From Nocardioides iriomotensis (lineage in GTDB: Bacteria > Actinomycetota > Actinomycetes > Propionibacteriales > Nocardioidaceae): DNA of 64,000 nt. Shown one piece after another: positions 46,702 through 54,250 of the stretch. Numbering within the stretch: the first letter of the stretch is position 1; each line of letters starts with the position of its first letter. The position numbers and the translations under genes were made by a program. The notes beneath the pieces were generated by a model. The model ran no database searches and was not told the origin of the DNA. It saw nothing but the letters and a program-made list of their open reading frames with translations. Where the stretch lies: positions 123,542 through 187,541 of the forward strand of contig NZ_SDPU01000010.1 in assembly GCF_004168035.1 (NCBI RefSeq), read 5' to 3'.

Positions 46702-46756
46702 GAGAGGCCACTTCCCCACCGTCTCTGTCGGCGTGTCGTGCGGGAAGTGGCCTCTC
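46702..46756. repeat. 55-bp palindromic repeat, copy 1
   Basis: GAGAGGCCACTTCCC (46702-46716) and GGGAAGTGGCCTCTC (46742-46756) are perfect 15-bp arms. The loop contains GGCGTGTCGTGC. It begins 6 bp after the ABC permease stop. Two more 55-bp copies lie at 48539 and 49615. Confidence 0.85.
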
Positions 46757-46806
46757 ACCGTGGTCAGGGGGCCGGTCGCCGACGGGCCGGGTGAGACGCT
46801 GGAGGC

Positions 46807-48534
46807 GTGACCAGTCCGCACACGCCCAGCGTCGCCGTCGTCGGCGCCGGCCCGGCCGGTACGACGCTCGCGCTGGGCCTGCTGCAGCACGGCTGCCAGG
46901 TCACGCTGGTCACCGACCGGACCGCCGAGGAGATCCGCGCCGGCTCGGTGATGTCGAGCCAGGTGACGTTCGAGTCGGCGCTGGAGGTCGAGGCCGCGTT
47001 CGGCATCCCCGCGCTGCTGCCGCCGGCGCCGCGGATCGGTCGGATGGCCTTCGACGTGACGTACGACGACGGCAGCACCGCGGCCTTCGCGACACCGCTC
47101 GCGGCGCCCGCCCGGTCGGTCGACCTGCGCGTGAAGGTGCCGGCCCTCCTCGATGCCGTGGCACGACTCGGGGGCAAGGTCGTCGTGCGTCAGGCCGGCA
47201 CCGACGACGTCGAGGAGCTGGCCGCCTCGCACGACCTGGTCGTCGTCTCGACGGGTCGCGGCGGCCTCGCCGAGCTGTTCCCGGTCGATGCGGAGCGCTC
47301 GCCGTACGACACGGCGCAGCGGAGCGCGGCCCTCACCTACCTGTGCGGCGGCAGCGGCGACGACACGTTCCGCTACCACGTGGTCGACGGCGTCGGGGAG
47401 TGCTTCACCTGCCCAGGCCTGACCGTCGACGGGTCGTGCGACATCGTCGTCGTGACCGGTGTGCCCGGCGGCCCGCTCGACGTGTGGGGCGACGTGACGA
47501 CGCCGGCCGAGCACCTCGAGCGGCTGCACGCCGTGCTCGCGGAGTGGTTCCCCTTGGAGGCGGCCCGGCTCGCCGGCGCGGAGCTCGTCGATGATGGTTC
47601 GTCGCTGCGCGGCAGCTTCCGCCCCGTCGTACGGCGACCCGTCGGCACGTTGCCGTCCGGCGCCCACGTGCTGGGCATGGCCGACGTCGTCGTGCTCAAC
47701 GACCCGCTGACCAGCCAGGGCGCCAACAACGCGATCAAGTCGGCGGCGTTCTACCTCGACGCGATCGTCAACCACGACGGCGCGTTCGACGCCGGCTGGA
47801 TGGAACGGACGTTCGCGAACTTCTGGCGCGGCTGGGCGCAGTTCGCGAGCCGGTGGACCAACGACTGGCTGCGGCCGTTCGAGCCGCACCAGCGCGAGGC
47901 GCTCGCCGCGGCCGCGGCCCTTCCGGGCGTCGCCGAGCGGATCGCGGCCGGCTTCGACGACGCGCGGCTGTTCGACCCGTGGTGGTTCGACGCGGACGCG
48001 GCCGGCGCGTTCCTCGACGAGCAGCGCGCGGTCGCCGCCGGGCCGTTCGACACCCGCGACCTGCGCCGCGCGCTCGGCCAGTACGCCACCGGCGTCACCG
48101 TGGTCACCGCCCGCCACGACGGCCGCGACTACGGCATGACCGCCAACTCGTTCACCTCGGTGTCGCTGAACCCGCCGCTCGTGCTCTGGGCCGCTGCCAA
48201 GTCGTCGCCCTCGCTGGCGGCGTTCGAGGCGGCCGACACCTTCGCCGTGAACGTGCTCGCCGCCGACCAGCACCACCTGTCGCGGCAGTTCTCGATCAGC
48301 GGATCCGACAAGTTCGAGGGGGTGCGCGTGCACGCCGACGACGGGGACGGAGAAGGACCGCCGCTCCTCGACGGCACCGTCGCGCACTTCGTCTGCCGAC
48401 GCACGCAACGCGTCGACGCCGGCGACCACGTGGTGTTCCTCGGTGAGGTGGAGGGCTACGACGCGCCCGGCGGCGAGCCGCTGGTGTTCCACTCGGGCTT
48501 CTACCGGCTGGCCACCAAGCACCCCGACCTGTAG
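46807..48534 (+). CDS. Self-sufficient styrene/indole monooxygenase (StyA-StyB fusion)
   Basis: The 575-residue protein is a fusion. Residues 1-about 410 are a StyA-like FAD monooxygenase (VAVVGAGPAGTTLALGLL with GxGxxG at 13-18; LNDPLTSQGANNAIKSAAFY near the FAD site). Residues about 414-575 are a flavin reductase of the StyB/HpaC type (QYATGVTVVTARHDGRDYGM, TANSFTSVSLNPPLVLW). Two-component styrene monooxygenases have these as separate proteins; StyA2B-type fusions are known from Rhodococcus, as I recall. Likely reaction: FADH2-dependent epoxidation of styrene or indole, or sulfoxidation. No styrene pathway genes are next to it. GTG 46807 is the start. Confidence 0.88.
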   Translation: MTSPHTPSVAVVGAGPAGTTLALGLLQHGCQVTLVTDRTAEEIRAGSVMSSQVTFESALEVEAAFGIPALLPPAPRIGRMAFDVTYDDGSTAAFATPLAAPARSVDLRVKVPALLDAVARLGGKVVVRQAGTDDVEELAASHDLVVVSTGRGGLAELFPVDAERSPYDTAQRSAALTYLCGGSGDDTFRYHVVDGVGECFTCPGLTVDGSCDIVVVTGVPGGPLDVWGDVTTPAEHLERLHAVLAEWFPLEAARLAGAELVDDGSSLRGSFRPVVRRPVGTLPSGAHVLGMADVVVLNDPLTSQGANNAIKSAAFYLDAIVNHDGAFDAGWMERTFANFWRGWAQFASRWTNDWLRPFEPHQREALAAAAALPGVAERIAAGFDDARLFDPWWFDADAAGAFLDEQRAVAAGPFDTRDLRRALGQYATGVTVVTARHDGRDYGMTANSFTSVSLNPPLVLWAAAKSSPSLAAFEAADTFAVNVLAADQHHLSRQFSISGSDKFEGVRVHADDGDGEGPPLLDGTVAHFVCRRTQRVDAGDHVVFLGEVEGYDAPGGEPLVFHSGFYRLATKHPDL

Positions 48535-48538
48535 GCGT

Positions 48539-48593
48539 GAGAGGCCAGTTTCCTACCGGGTTGTGCGGCGTGTCGTGCGCGAAGCGACCTCTC
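48539..48593. repeat. 55-bp palindromic repeat, copy 2 (diverged)
   Basis: The left arm GAGAGGCCAGTTTCC and right arm GAAGCGACCTCTC (ending 48593) pair imperfectly. The central GGCGTGTCGTGCG is identical to copy 1. It begins 4 bp after the monooxygenase stop and is in the same orientation as copy 1. Confidence 0.8.
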
Positions 48594-48652
48594 GCCCCCA
48601 CGAGCTCTGTGGACAACTCGCACGTCCCCCTGTCCGGGTGCATCCTCCCGCG

Positions 48653-49603
48653 ATGGACCTCCTGCTTCCCGTCGACGCCGACGAGCGTCTGCCGTTCGGC
48701 GAACCCTTCACGATCGCCCACGCCCGTGACCGCGGCGTGAGCGAGCGCGTGCTGCAGCGGCTGGCGCGTGACGGCACACTCAGGCGGGTGTTCCGCGGCG
48801 TGTACGTCGACAGCGCCGCCGACGACGACCTCCTGATGCGAGCCAGGGCGCTGGCGCTCGTCGTACCGCCGACCGCTGTCGTCACCGACGAGTCGGCCGC
48901 CTGGGCTCGCGGCATCGATCTCGTCGCCCGGGGCGAGCACGTGGTTCCGCCACCCGTCACGGTCGTCCAGCCGCACGGCCACGGACGCGTCCGACAGCGC
49001 GGCGCCGACGGCCGGCGCCGGATGCTGTTCCCGCGCGACGTCGAGCTGCTGCACGGCGTCCGCGTCACGACGGCGCTCCGCACCGGTCTCGACCTGGCCC
49101 GCACCCGGTCACGCGCCCGCGGACTCGCCGCACTGGACGCGATGCTGCGGACCAGGACCTTCACCCACGACGAGATGATGGCGGAGATCAAACGGTTCAG
49201 CGGCTTCCGCGGCGTCGTCCGCCTGAGAGCGCTCGCACCGCTCGCCGACGGACGAGCCGAGTCGCCGGCCGAGTCGGTGATGAGGCTGCTCTGGCACGAC
49301 GCGGGGCTGCCGGTCCCGACCCTTCAGATCCCGGTGACGGACGAGGACGGCGTCGAGATGTTCCGGCTCGACATGGGCCTGCCGGAGATCCGCTATGCGG
49401 TGGAGTACGACGGCGTCGCCTGGCACAGCTCACCGGCCCAACGGGCCCGGGACCGTCGGCGCCGCGCGTACCTGCGTGACGAGGAAGGGTGGCTCATCGA
49501 CGTGCTCGGCACCGATCAGGTGTTCACCCATCCCCGTCGGGCCGTCGAGATCATGCGCGCCGGCATCGCCCAGGCCGAGCGCCGGGCGCGCCGTACCGCC
49601 TGA
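48653..49603 (+). CDS. AbiEi-antitoxin-like N domain plus DUF559/Vsr-like nuclease-fold protein
   Basis: The 316-residue protein has an N-terminal winged-helix region (about 10-50; FTIAHARDRGVSERVLQRL, RRVFRGVYV) like AbiEi-type antitoxins. The C-terminal domain reads RLDMGLPEIRYAVEYDGVAW with Asp240, Glu251 and Asp253 in the PD-(D/E)xK order of DUF559/Vsr proteins. Proteins of this layout are numerous in Nocardioides and relatives and usually stand alone without a toxin. The ATG at 48653 is close to the conserved start of the first domain. It lies between two copies of the 55-bp repeat. Confidence 0.8.
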   Translation: MDLLLPVDADERLPFGEPFTIAHARDRGVSERVLQRLARDGTLRRVFRGVYVDSAADDDLLMRARALALVVPPTAVVTDESAAWARGIDLVARGEHVVPPPVTVVQPHGHGRVRQRGADGRRRMLFPRDVELLHGVRVTTALRTGLDLARTRSRARGLAALDAMLRTRTFTHDEMMAEIKRFSGFRGVVRLRALAPLADGRAESPAESVMRLLWHDAGLPVPTLQIPVTDEDGVEMFRLDMGLPEIRYAVEYDGVAWHSSPAQRARDRRRRAYLRDEEGWLIDVLGTDQVFTHPRRAVEIMRAGIAQAERRARRTA

Positions 49604-49614
49604 GCTGGACTGAC

Positions 49615-49669
49615 GAGAGGCCACTTCACGCACGACACGCCCGCAACGGCGGTGGGAAAGTGGCCTCTC
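49615..49669. repeat. 55-bp palindromic repeat, copy 3 (inverted)
   Basis: GAGAGGCCACTT (49615-49626) and AAGTGGCCTCTC (49658-49669) pair perfectly. The internal GGCGTGTCGTGCG core is on the minus strand. It lies 11 bp after the DUF559 stop and 4 bp from the stop of the convergent CoA-transferase gene, a good place for a two-way terminator. Confidence 0.85.
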
Positions 49670-49673
49670 GCGG

Positions 49674-50342
49674 CTAGATGAGCTTGGGCTCGGTCTTCTC
49701 GCGGACCTCGTCCTCGGTGACGCCGGGGGCGGTCTCGACGAGCTTGAGGGCGCGCTCGCCGTGGGTGCCGGGCGCGGCGGGCTGGCCGGTGGCGGGGTCG
49801 ATCACGTCGATGACGGCGAGGTCGGTGATGATCCGCTGCACGACGCCCTTGCCGGTGTAGGGCAGCGAGCACTCGTCGACGATCTTGTACGAGCCGTCCT
49901 TGGCGACGTGCTCCATCAGCACGATCACCCGCTTGGCGCCGTGGACCAGGTCCATCGCGCCGCCCATGCCCTTGACCATCTTGCCGGGGATCATCCAGTT
50001 CGCGATGTCACCGTGCTGCGAGACCTGCATCGCGCCGAGGATCGCGGCGTCGATCTTCCCGCCGCGGATCATCCCGAACGACGTGGCGGAGTCGAAGAAC
50101 GAGGCGCCCTTGCGCAGCGTCACGGTCTCCTTGCCGGCGTTGATCAGGTCGGCGTCCACGGCGTCCTCGGTCGGGTAGGCGCCGACGCCGAGGATGCCGT
50201 TCTCCGACTGCAGCACCAGCTCCACGTCGTCGGCGACGTAGTTCGGCACCAGCGTGGGCAGCCCGATCCCGAGGTTCACGTACGACCCGTCGGTCAGCTC
50301 CGAGGCCGCCCGGGCGGCCATCTCCTCACGAGACCATGGCAT
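49674..50342 (-). CDS. scoB: 3-oxoacid CoA-transferase subunit B
   Basis: The 222-residue beta subunit has the catalytic glutamate in [11 protein letters not shown] (Glu47), [14 protein letters not shown] and [20 protein letters not shown], all typical of SCOT/ScoB. With subunit A it moves CoA between succinyl-CoA and acetoacetate or other oxoacids. The ATG at 50342 overlaps the scoA stop by 1 bp (TGATG). It ends at copy 3 of the 55-bp repeat. Confidence 0.95.
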   Translation of the reverse strand: MPWSREEMAARAASELTDGSYVNLGIGLPTLVPNYVADDVELVLQSENGILGVGAYPTEDAVDADLINAGKETVTLRKGASFFDSATSFGMIRGGKIDAAILGAMQVSQHGDIANWMIPGKMVKGMGGAMDLVHGAKRVIVLMEHVAKDGSYKIVDECSLPYTGKGVVQRIITDLAVIDVIDPATGQPAAPGTHGERALKLVETAPGVTEDEVREKTEPKLI

Positions 50343-51109
50343 CAGGAACGCACCGTCCTCTTCTCGATCCGCTTGTCCTCGGCCTGCTCCGGCGTCAGCT
50401 CGACGACGCGCTGCACGAACACGCCCGGGGTGTGCACCTCGGCCGGGTCGATCTCCCCCGGCTCGACCAGGTGCTCGACCTCGGCGATCGTGGTCCGGCC
50501 GCACATCGCGGCCAGCGGGTTGAAGTTCTGTGCGGACTGCCGGTAGACGAGGTTGCCGTGCCGGTCGCCCTTCCAGGCCCGGACCAGCCCGAAGTCCGCG
50601 ACGATCGCCTGCTCCAGCACGAACTCCTTCTCGCCCTCGGCGGTGCCGAAGGTCCGCACCTCCTTCGCCGGCGAGGCGACGATGACGTTCCCGGAGTCGT
50701 CGTACTTCCACGGCAGGCCGCCCTCGGCGACCTGGGTGCCCACCCCGGTGGCGGTGAAGAACGCCGGGATCCCGGTGCCGCCCGCGCGCATCCGCTCGGC
50801 CAGCGTGCCCTGCGGGGTCAGCTCGACCTCCAGCTCGCCGGAGAGGTACTGCCGCGCGAACTCCTTGTTCTCCCCGACGTACGACGAGATCATCCGCCGG
50901 ATCCGCTTGGCGAACAGCAGCCGGCCGAGCCCCCACTCGTCCACGCCGCAGTTGTTCGACACCGCCTCCAGCTCGTCGGCGCCCTGCTCCAGCAGCGCGT
51001 CGATCAGCACCGACGGGATCCCGCACAGGCCGAACCCACCGACCGCCAGGGTCGACCCCGACGCGATGTCCGCGACCGCCTCCGCGGCCGAGCCCACCAC
51101 CTTGTCCAC
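50342..51109 (-). CDS. scoA: 3-oxoacid CoA-transferase subunit A
   Basis: The 255-residue alpha subunit has [57 protein letters not shown] and the CoA-site-type [19 protein letters not shown]. Together with ScoB it forms the heterotetramer that activates ketone bodies or branched acids for oxidation. A GGAGGAG site precedes the ATG. Confidence 0.95.
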   Translation of the reverse strand: MDKVVGSAAEAVADIASGSTLAVGGFGLCGIPSVLIDALLEQGADELEAVSNNCGVDEWGLGRLLFAKRIRRMISSYVGENKEFARQYLSGELEVELTPQGTLAERMRAGGTGIPAFFTATGVGTQVAEGGLPWKYDDSGNVIVASPAKEVRTFGTAEGEKEFVLEQAIVADFGLVRAWKGDRHGNLVYRQSAQNFNPLAAMCGRTTIAEVEHLVEPGEIDPAEVHTPGVFVQRVVELTPEQAEDKRIEKRTVRS

Positions 51110-51255
51110 GACTCTCCTCCTCCAAGCCAGGTGTGGTCACCCTAGCCATCCGGTGTGACCGTCCACACTGACGGATGCCACACACCGGCGCCGCCCGCAC
51201 GGGCGGAAGCCGACATGAGCCAGGTCACGGCGGCGGGCGCGTGTGGGCACCCCAC

Positions 51256-51261
51256 TACCCT
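51256..51261 (+). promoter_or_regulatory. -10 element of ArsA-like operon
   Basis: TACCCT ends 6 bp before ATG 51268, a leaderless arrangement. Confidence 0.45.
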
Positions 51262-51267
51262 CGAACC

Positions 51268-52260
51268 ATGACCTCCGACTGGCCAGGCGTGCGCCTCCAC
51301 GTCGTGACCGGCAAGGGCGGCACGGGCAAGACCACCGTCGCCGCCGCCCTCGCGCTCGCGCTCGCCAGCAGCGGCCAGCAGGTGCTGCTGTGCGAGGTCG
51401 AGGGCCGGCAGGGCATCGCCCAGCTCTTCGACGTGCCGCCGCTCCCCTACGAGGAGACGCGGATCGCCAGCGCGCCCGGCGACTCCGGCGGCAGCCTCTT
51501 CGCCCTCGCGATCGAGCCGGAGTCGGCGCTGCTGGAGTACCTCTCGATGTACTACCGGCTCGGCCGCGCCGGCAAGGCGCTCGACAAGTTCGGCGTGATC
51601 GACTTCGCCACCACCATCGCTCCCGGCGTCCGCGACGTGCTCCTGACCGGCAAGGTCTACGAGGCGGTGCACCGCAACAAGCGTGGCAAGAACCAGCGGC
51701 ACTACGACGCGGTCGTCCTCGACGCCCCGCCGACCGGCCGGATCGCGCAGTTCCTCAACGTCAACAGCGAGCTGGCCGGCCTCGCCAAGGTGGGTCCGAT
51801 CCGCAGCCAGGCCGACTCGATCATGAGCCTGCTCCGTTCCGAGCGCACCCGGGTCCACCTCGTCACCGTGCTCGAGGACATGCCGGTGCAGGAGACCGCC
51901 GACGGCATCGCCGAGCTCACCGCCGACGACCTGCCGGTGGGTGGTGTCGTCGTCAACCTGGTACGCCGCCGCGAGCTCGACGACGACGCCCGCACGGCCG
52001 CCCTCAAGGGGAAGCTGCCGCGCGCCGGGATCGAGGCCGACCTGGCCAAGGCCGGTGTCGACGTCACGCCGCAGCTCGTCGACGGCCTGCTCCACGAGGC
52101 CCACGACCATGCCGAGCGACGTCGGCTCGAGGACGAGCAGCGCAACCGCATCGCCACCCTCGACGTCCCCACCTACGAGCTGGACCGGCAGCCCGACGGC
52201 ATCGACCTCGGGGCGCTGTACGAGCTCGCCGCCGACCTCGTCGACCAGGGCATCGCATGA
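51268..52260 (+). CDS. ArsA/GET3-like anion-transporting ATPase (first of pair)
   Basis: The 330-residue SIMIBI-class ATPase has a deviant Walker A TGKGGTGKTTVAAA (signature Lys in KGG), Walker-B/A' region VVLDAPPTGRIAQF and a switch-like LCEVEGRQGIAQLF. M. tuberculosis Rv3679 is the positional counterpart; the Rv3679-Rv3680 pair has been linked to metal/metalloid or membrane-protein handling. The message is probably leaderless. The stop is separated from the second ATPase by the mini-ORF insert at 52257-52313. Confidence 0.92.
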   Translation: MTSDWPGVRLHVVTGKGGTGKTTVAAALALALASSGQQVLLCEVEGRQGIAQLFDVPPLPYEETRIASAPGDSGGSLFALAIEPESALLEYLSMYYRLGRAGKALDKFGVIDFATTIAPGVRDVLLTGKVYEAVHRNKRGKNQRHYDAVVLDAPPTGRIAQFLNVNSELAGLAKVGPIRSQADSIMSLLRSERTRVHLVTVLEDMPVQETADGIAELTADDLPVGGVVVNLVRRRELDDDARTAALKGKLPRAGIEADLAKAGVDVTPQLVDGLLHEAHDHAERRRLEDEQRNRIATLDVPTYELDRQPDGIDLGALYELAADLVDQGIA

Positions 52261-52313
52261 GCACCCCAACACGCCGCTCGCTTCGCTCGCGCCGCGCCGG
52301 GGACCCCGCATGA
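52257..52313 (+). repeat. Coupling insert, copy 1: 53-bp unit with 18-codon mini-ORF
   Basis: The insert runs from the ATGA overlapping the first ATPase stop (TGA 52258-52260) to the ATGA that starts the second (ATG 52310). Its own ATG at 52257 opens a mini-[21 protein letters not shown], whose TGA (52311-52313) overlaps the next start. A related unit at 60062-60142 has the same ends and an extra 24 bp. No normal ribosome site precedes 52310. Confidence 0.75.
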
Positions 52314-53494
52314 CGAGCCGCCGCAAGGGCCGCGTCGGGCCCCTCGCCAGCAAGCAGGACACCGGTCCCGCCCTCGACGTCGACGCCCTGCTCGACGACC
52401 CCGCCACCGAGATCATCGTGTGCTGCGGCTCCGGCGGTGTCGGCAAGACCACGACGTCGGCCGGCCTGGCCCTGCGCGCGGCCGAGCGCGGCCGCAAGGT
52501 CGTGGTGCTCACCATCGACCCGGCCCGGCGGCTCGCCCAGTCGATGGGCATCGAGCGGCTCGACAACACCCCACGGCCGGTGCCCGGCGTGCATCCCGAC
52601 GCCGGCGGCACCCTCGACGCGATGATGCTCGACATGAAGCGCACCTTCGACGAGGTGGTCGAGTCGCAGGCCAGCCCGGAGAAGGCCGCGCAGATCCTGG
52701 CCAACCCGTTCTACGTCGCGCTGTCGAGCTCGTTCGCGGGCACGCAGGAGTACATGGCGATGGAGAAGCTCGGGCAGCTCCACCAGGACGCGCAGAAGTC
52801 CGGCCGCTGGGACCTCGTCGTCGTCGACACCCCGCCGTCGCGGTCCGCGCTCGACTTCCTCGACGCCCCCGAGCGGCTCAGCAGCTTCCTCGACGGCCGG
52901 TTCATCCGGCTGCTGCTCGCGCCCGCCAAGGGGCCGGCCCGGTTGATGACCGCCGGCCTGGGCGTGGTGACGGGCGCGCTGACCAAGATCCTCGGGGCCC
53001 AGGTGCTGCGCGACATGCAGACGTTCGTGGCGGCGTTCGACACGCTCTTCGGCGGCTTCCGGCAGCGCGCCACGAAGACGTTCGAGCTGCTCCAGGCCGA
53101 GGGCACCGCGTTCCTCGTCGTCGCGGCACCCGAGCCCGACGCGCTCCGCGAGGCGGCGTACTTCGTCGAGCGGCTCAGCGCCGAGCAGATGCCGCTCGCC
53201 GGGCTGGTGGTCAACCGGGCGAGCCGGCTGTCGCTCACCGGGCTCTCGGGGGAGCAAGCGACCGCGGCGGCCGAGCGCCTTGCCAGCGGCACGACGGACG
53301 CTCCCGAGGGGCTCACGGCGGGCCTGCTGCGACTGCACGCCGAGCGGACGCGGCTGGTCGCGCGCGAGAGCCGGCTGCGCCGGCGGTTCACGGCCGCCCA
53401 CCCGACCGTGCCGACCGCCGAGGTCCCGGCGCTGTCCTCCGACGTGCACGACCTCGACGGGCTCCGCCTGGTCGGCGAGCTGCTCGCGGGCTGA
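52310..53494 (+). CDS. ArsA/GET3-like anion-transporting ATPase (second of pair)
   Basis: The 394-residue protein has Walker A CCGSGGVGKTTTSAGLALR, a switch I/DPA motif LTIDPARRLAQSMG and Walker-type VVVDTPPSRSALDFLDAP. It has a larger C-terminal helical region than its partner. It corresponds to Rv3680. The partners probably form a heteromeric ATPase. The ATG at 52310 is created by the 3' end of the coupling insert. A 14-bp perfect hairpin (53522-53556) after the stop ends transcription. Confidence 0.92.
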   Translation: MTSRRKGRVGPLASKQDTGPALDVDALLDDPATEIIVCCGSGGVGKTTTSAGLALRAAERGRKVVVLTIDPARRLAQSMGIERLDNTPRPVPGVHPDAGGTLDAMMLDMKRTFDEVVESQASPEKAAQILANPFYVALSSSFAGTQEYMAMEKLGQLHQDAQKSGRWDLVVVDTPPSRSALDFLDAPERLSSFLDGRFIRLLLAPAKGPARLMTAGLGVVTGALTKILGAQVLRDMQTFVAAFDTLFGGFRQRATKTFELLQAEGTAFLVVAAPEPDALREAAYFVERLSAEQMPLAGLVVNRASRLSLTGLSGEQATAAAERLASGTTDAPEGLTAGLLRLHAERTRLVARESRLRRRFTAAHPTVPTAEVPALSSDVHDLDGLRLVGELLAG

Positions 53495-53521
53495 CCGCGG
53501 GACGCGAGCCCCCGGGAAACG

Positions 53522-53556
53522 GAGCACCGTCGGACGCAGGACGTCCGACGGTGCTC
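53522..53556. terminator. Bidirectional terminator between ArsA-like and whiB genes
   Basis: GAGCACCGTCGGAC (53522-53535) and GTCCGACGGTGCTC (53543-53556) form a perfect 14-bp stem with a 7-nt loop, between convergent stops at 53494 and 53586. Confidence 0.85.
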
Positions 53557-53585
53557 GGCAGGTGCGGGTGCAGCGGGTGAGGCGG

Positions 53586-53906
53586 TCAGGCGGAGACGGT
53601 CGCCCCGACCTGCTGCGCGGTGACGGCGGCGGCGTGGTCGGCCATCGCGGTCTCGAGCAGGAGACGCCACGAGGTGACGTTGGGCCGCTTGCGGAGCAGC
53701 GCCCGACGCTCACGCTCGGTCATGCCGCCCCAGACGCCCCACTCGATCTGGTTGTCGAGCGCCTCGGCCAGGCACTCGGTCCGCACCGGGCAGCCGGCAC
53801 ACAGCTGCTTGGCACGGTTCTGCGCCGCGCCGCGGACGAACAGCTCGTCCGGACGGGCCTGGTTGCACAGGGCCTTCGTCGCCCAGTCCTCGTTCCACGT
53901 CGTCAT
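53586..53906 (-). CDS. whiB4: WhiB-family iron-sulfur regulator (WhiB4-like by position)
   Basis: The 106-residue protein has the four-cysteine 4Fe-4S pattern (Cys14 in KALCNQARPDELF; Cys36, Cys39, Cys45 in LCAGCPVRTEC) and the GVWGG turn (57-61), then a basic C-terminal helix TERERRALLRKRP. WhiB proteins sense redox or NO and regulate transcription. Position between the ArsA pair and ponA2 equals whiB4 (Rv3681c). ATG 53906 starts MTTWNEDWATK; a longer frame from 54005 is unlike the family. Confidence 0.93.
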   Translation of the reverse strand: MTTWNEDWATKALCNQARPDELFVRGAAQNRAKQLCAGCPVRTECLAEALDNQIEWGVWGGMTERERRALLRKRPNVTSWRLLLETAMADHAAAVTAQQVGATVSA

Positions 53907-54237
53907 AGCTCGGCTCCCATCCGAGAGTGTGGCCCGCTCGCGCGTAGCCAGTGAGTCAATCCCCACGCAGAAAGGTAAAGAGTGATAGAGGGGCGAAACA
54001 GACACGGAGGGAGCAACTTCTGCTAGTCCAAACGAACTACCCGGAACGGCCGTTCGGCTGCTCAGGTTCGCCCGATGTGGTACGGCGGAGCGCGGCCGGG
54101 ACGGCTGCGACGGGCGGGACGGGCGGGAGGCGGGGCCGGGTAGTCACTCCGGGTCACGGGTCCGTAGTCCCGGACACGTGGAGCCGGACGGGACCGTGAC
54201 CCGCTGATCGGGCCACAGGAGCCGGGGTCCGGTCACG

Positions 54238-54243
54238 TACCCT
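54238..54243 (+). promoter_or_regulatory. -10 element of ponA2
   Basis: TACCCT ends 7 bp before ATG 54251, a leaderless arrangement. A 12-bp palindrome GAACGGCCGTTC at 54044-54055 lies further upstream in the whiB-ponA2 gap. Confidence 0.45.
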
Positions 54244-54250
54244 GAAGCAC

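Noticed and set aside
44000..48500. 1,500-codon open frame on the minus strand opposite the ABC permease and monooxygenase
   Set aside because: Composition is typical of antisense high-GC frames (Arg, Gly, Asp, His rich). The plus strand holds motif-rich genes.
48653..49603. Type IV toxin-antitoxin pair
   Set aside because: Only the antitoxin-like domain is present. No AbiEii-type nucleotidyltransferase toxin gene lies next to it.
52257..52313. Mini-ORF as an independent small-protein gene
   Set aside because: The same peptide ends recur in another copy at 60062 with no ribosome site, so it is better described as part of a repeat element.
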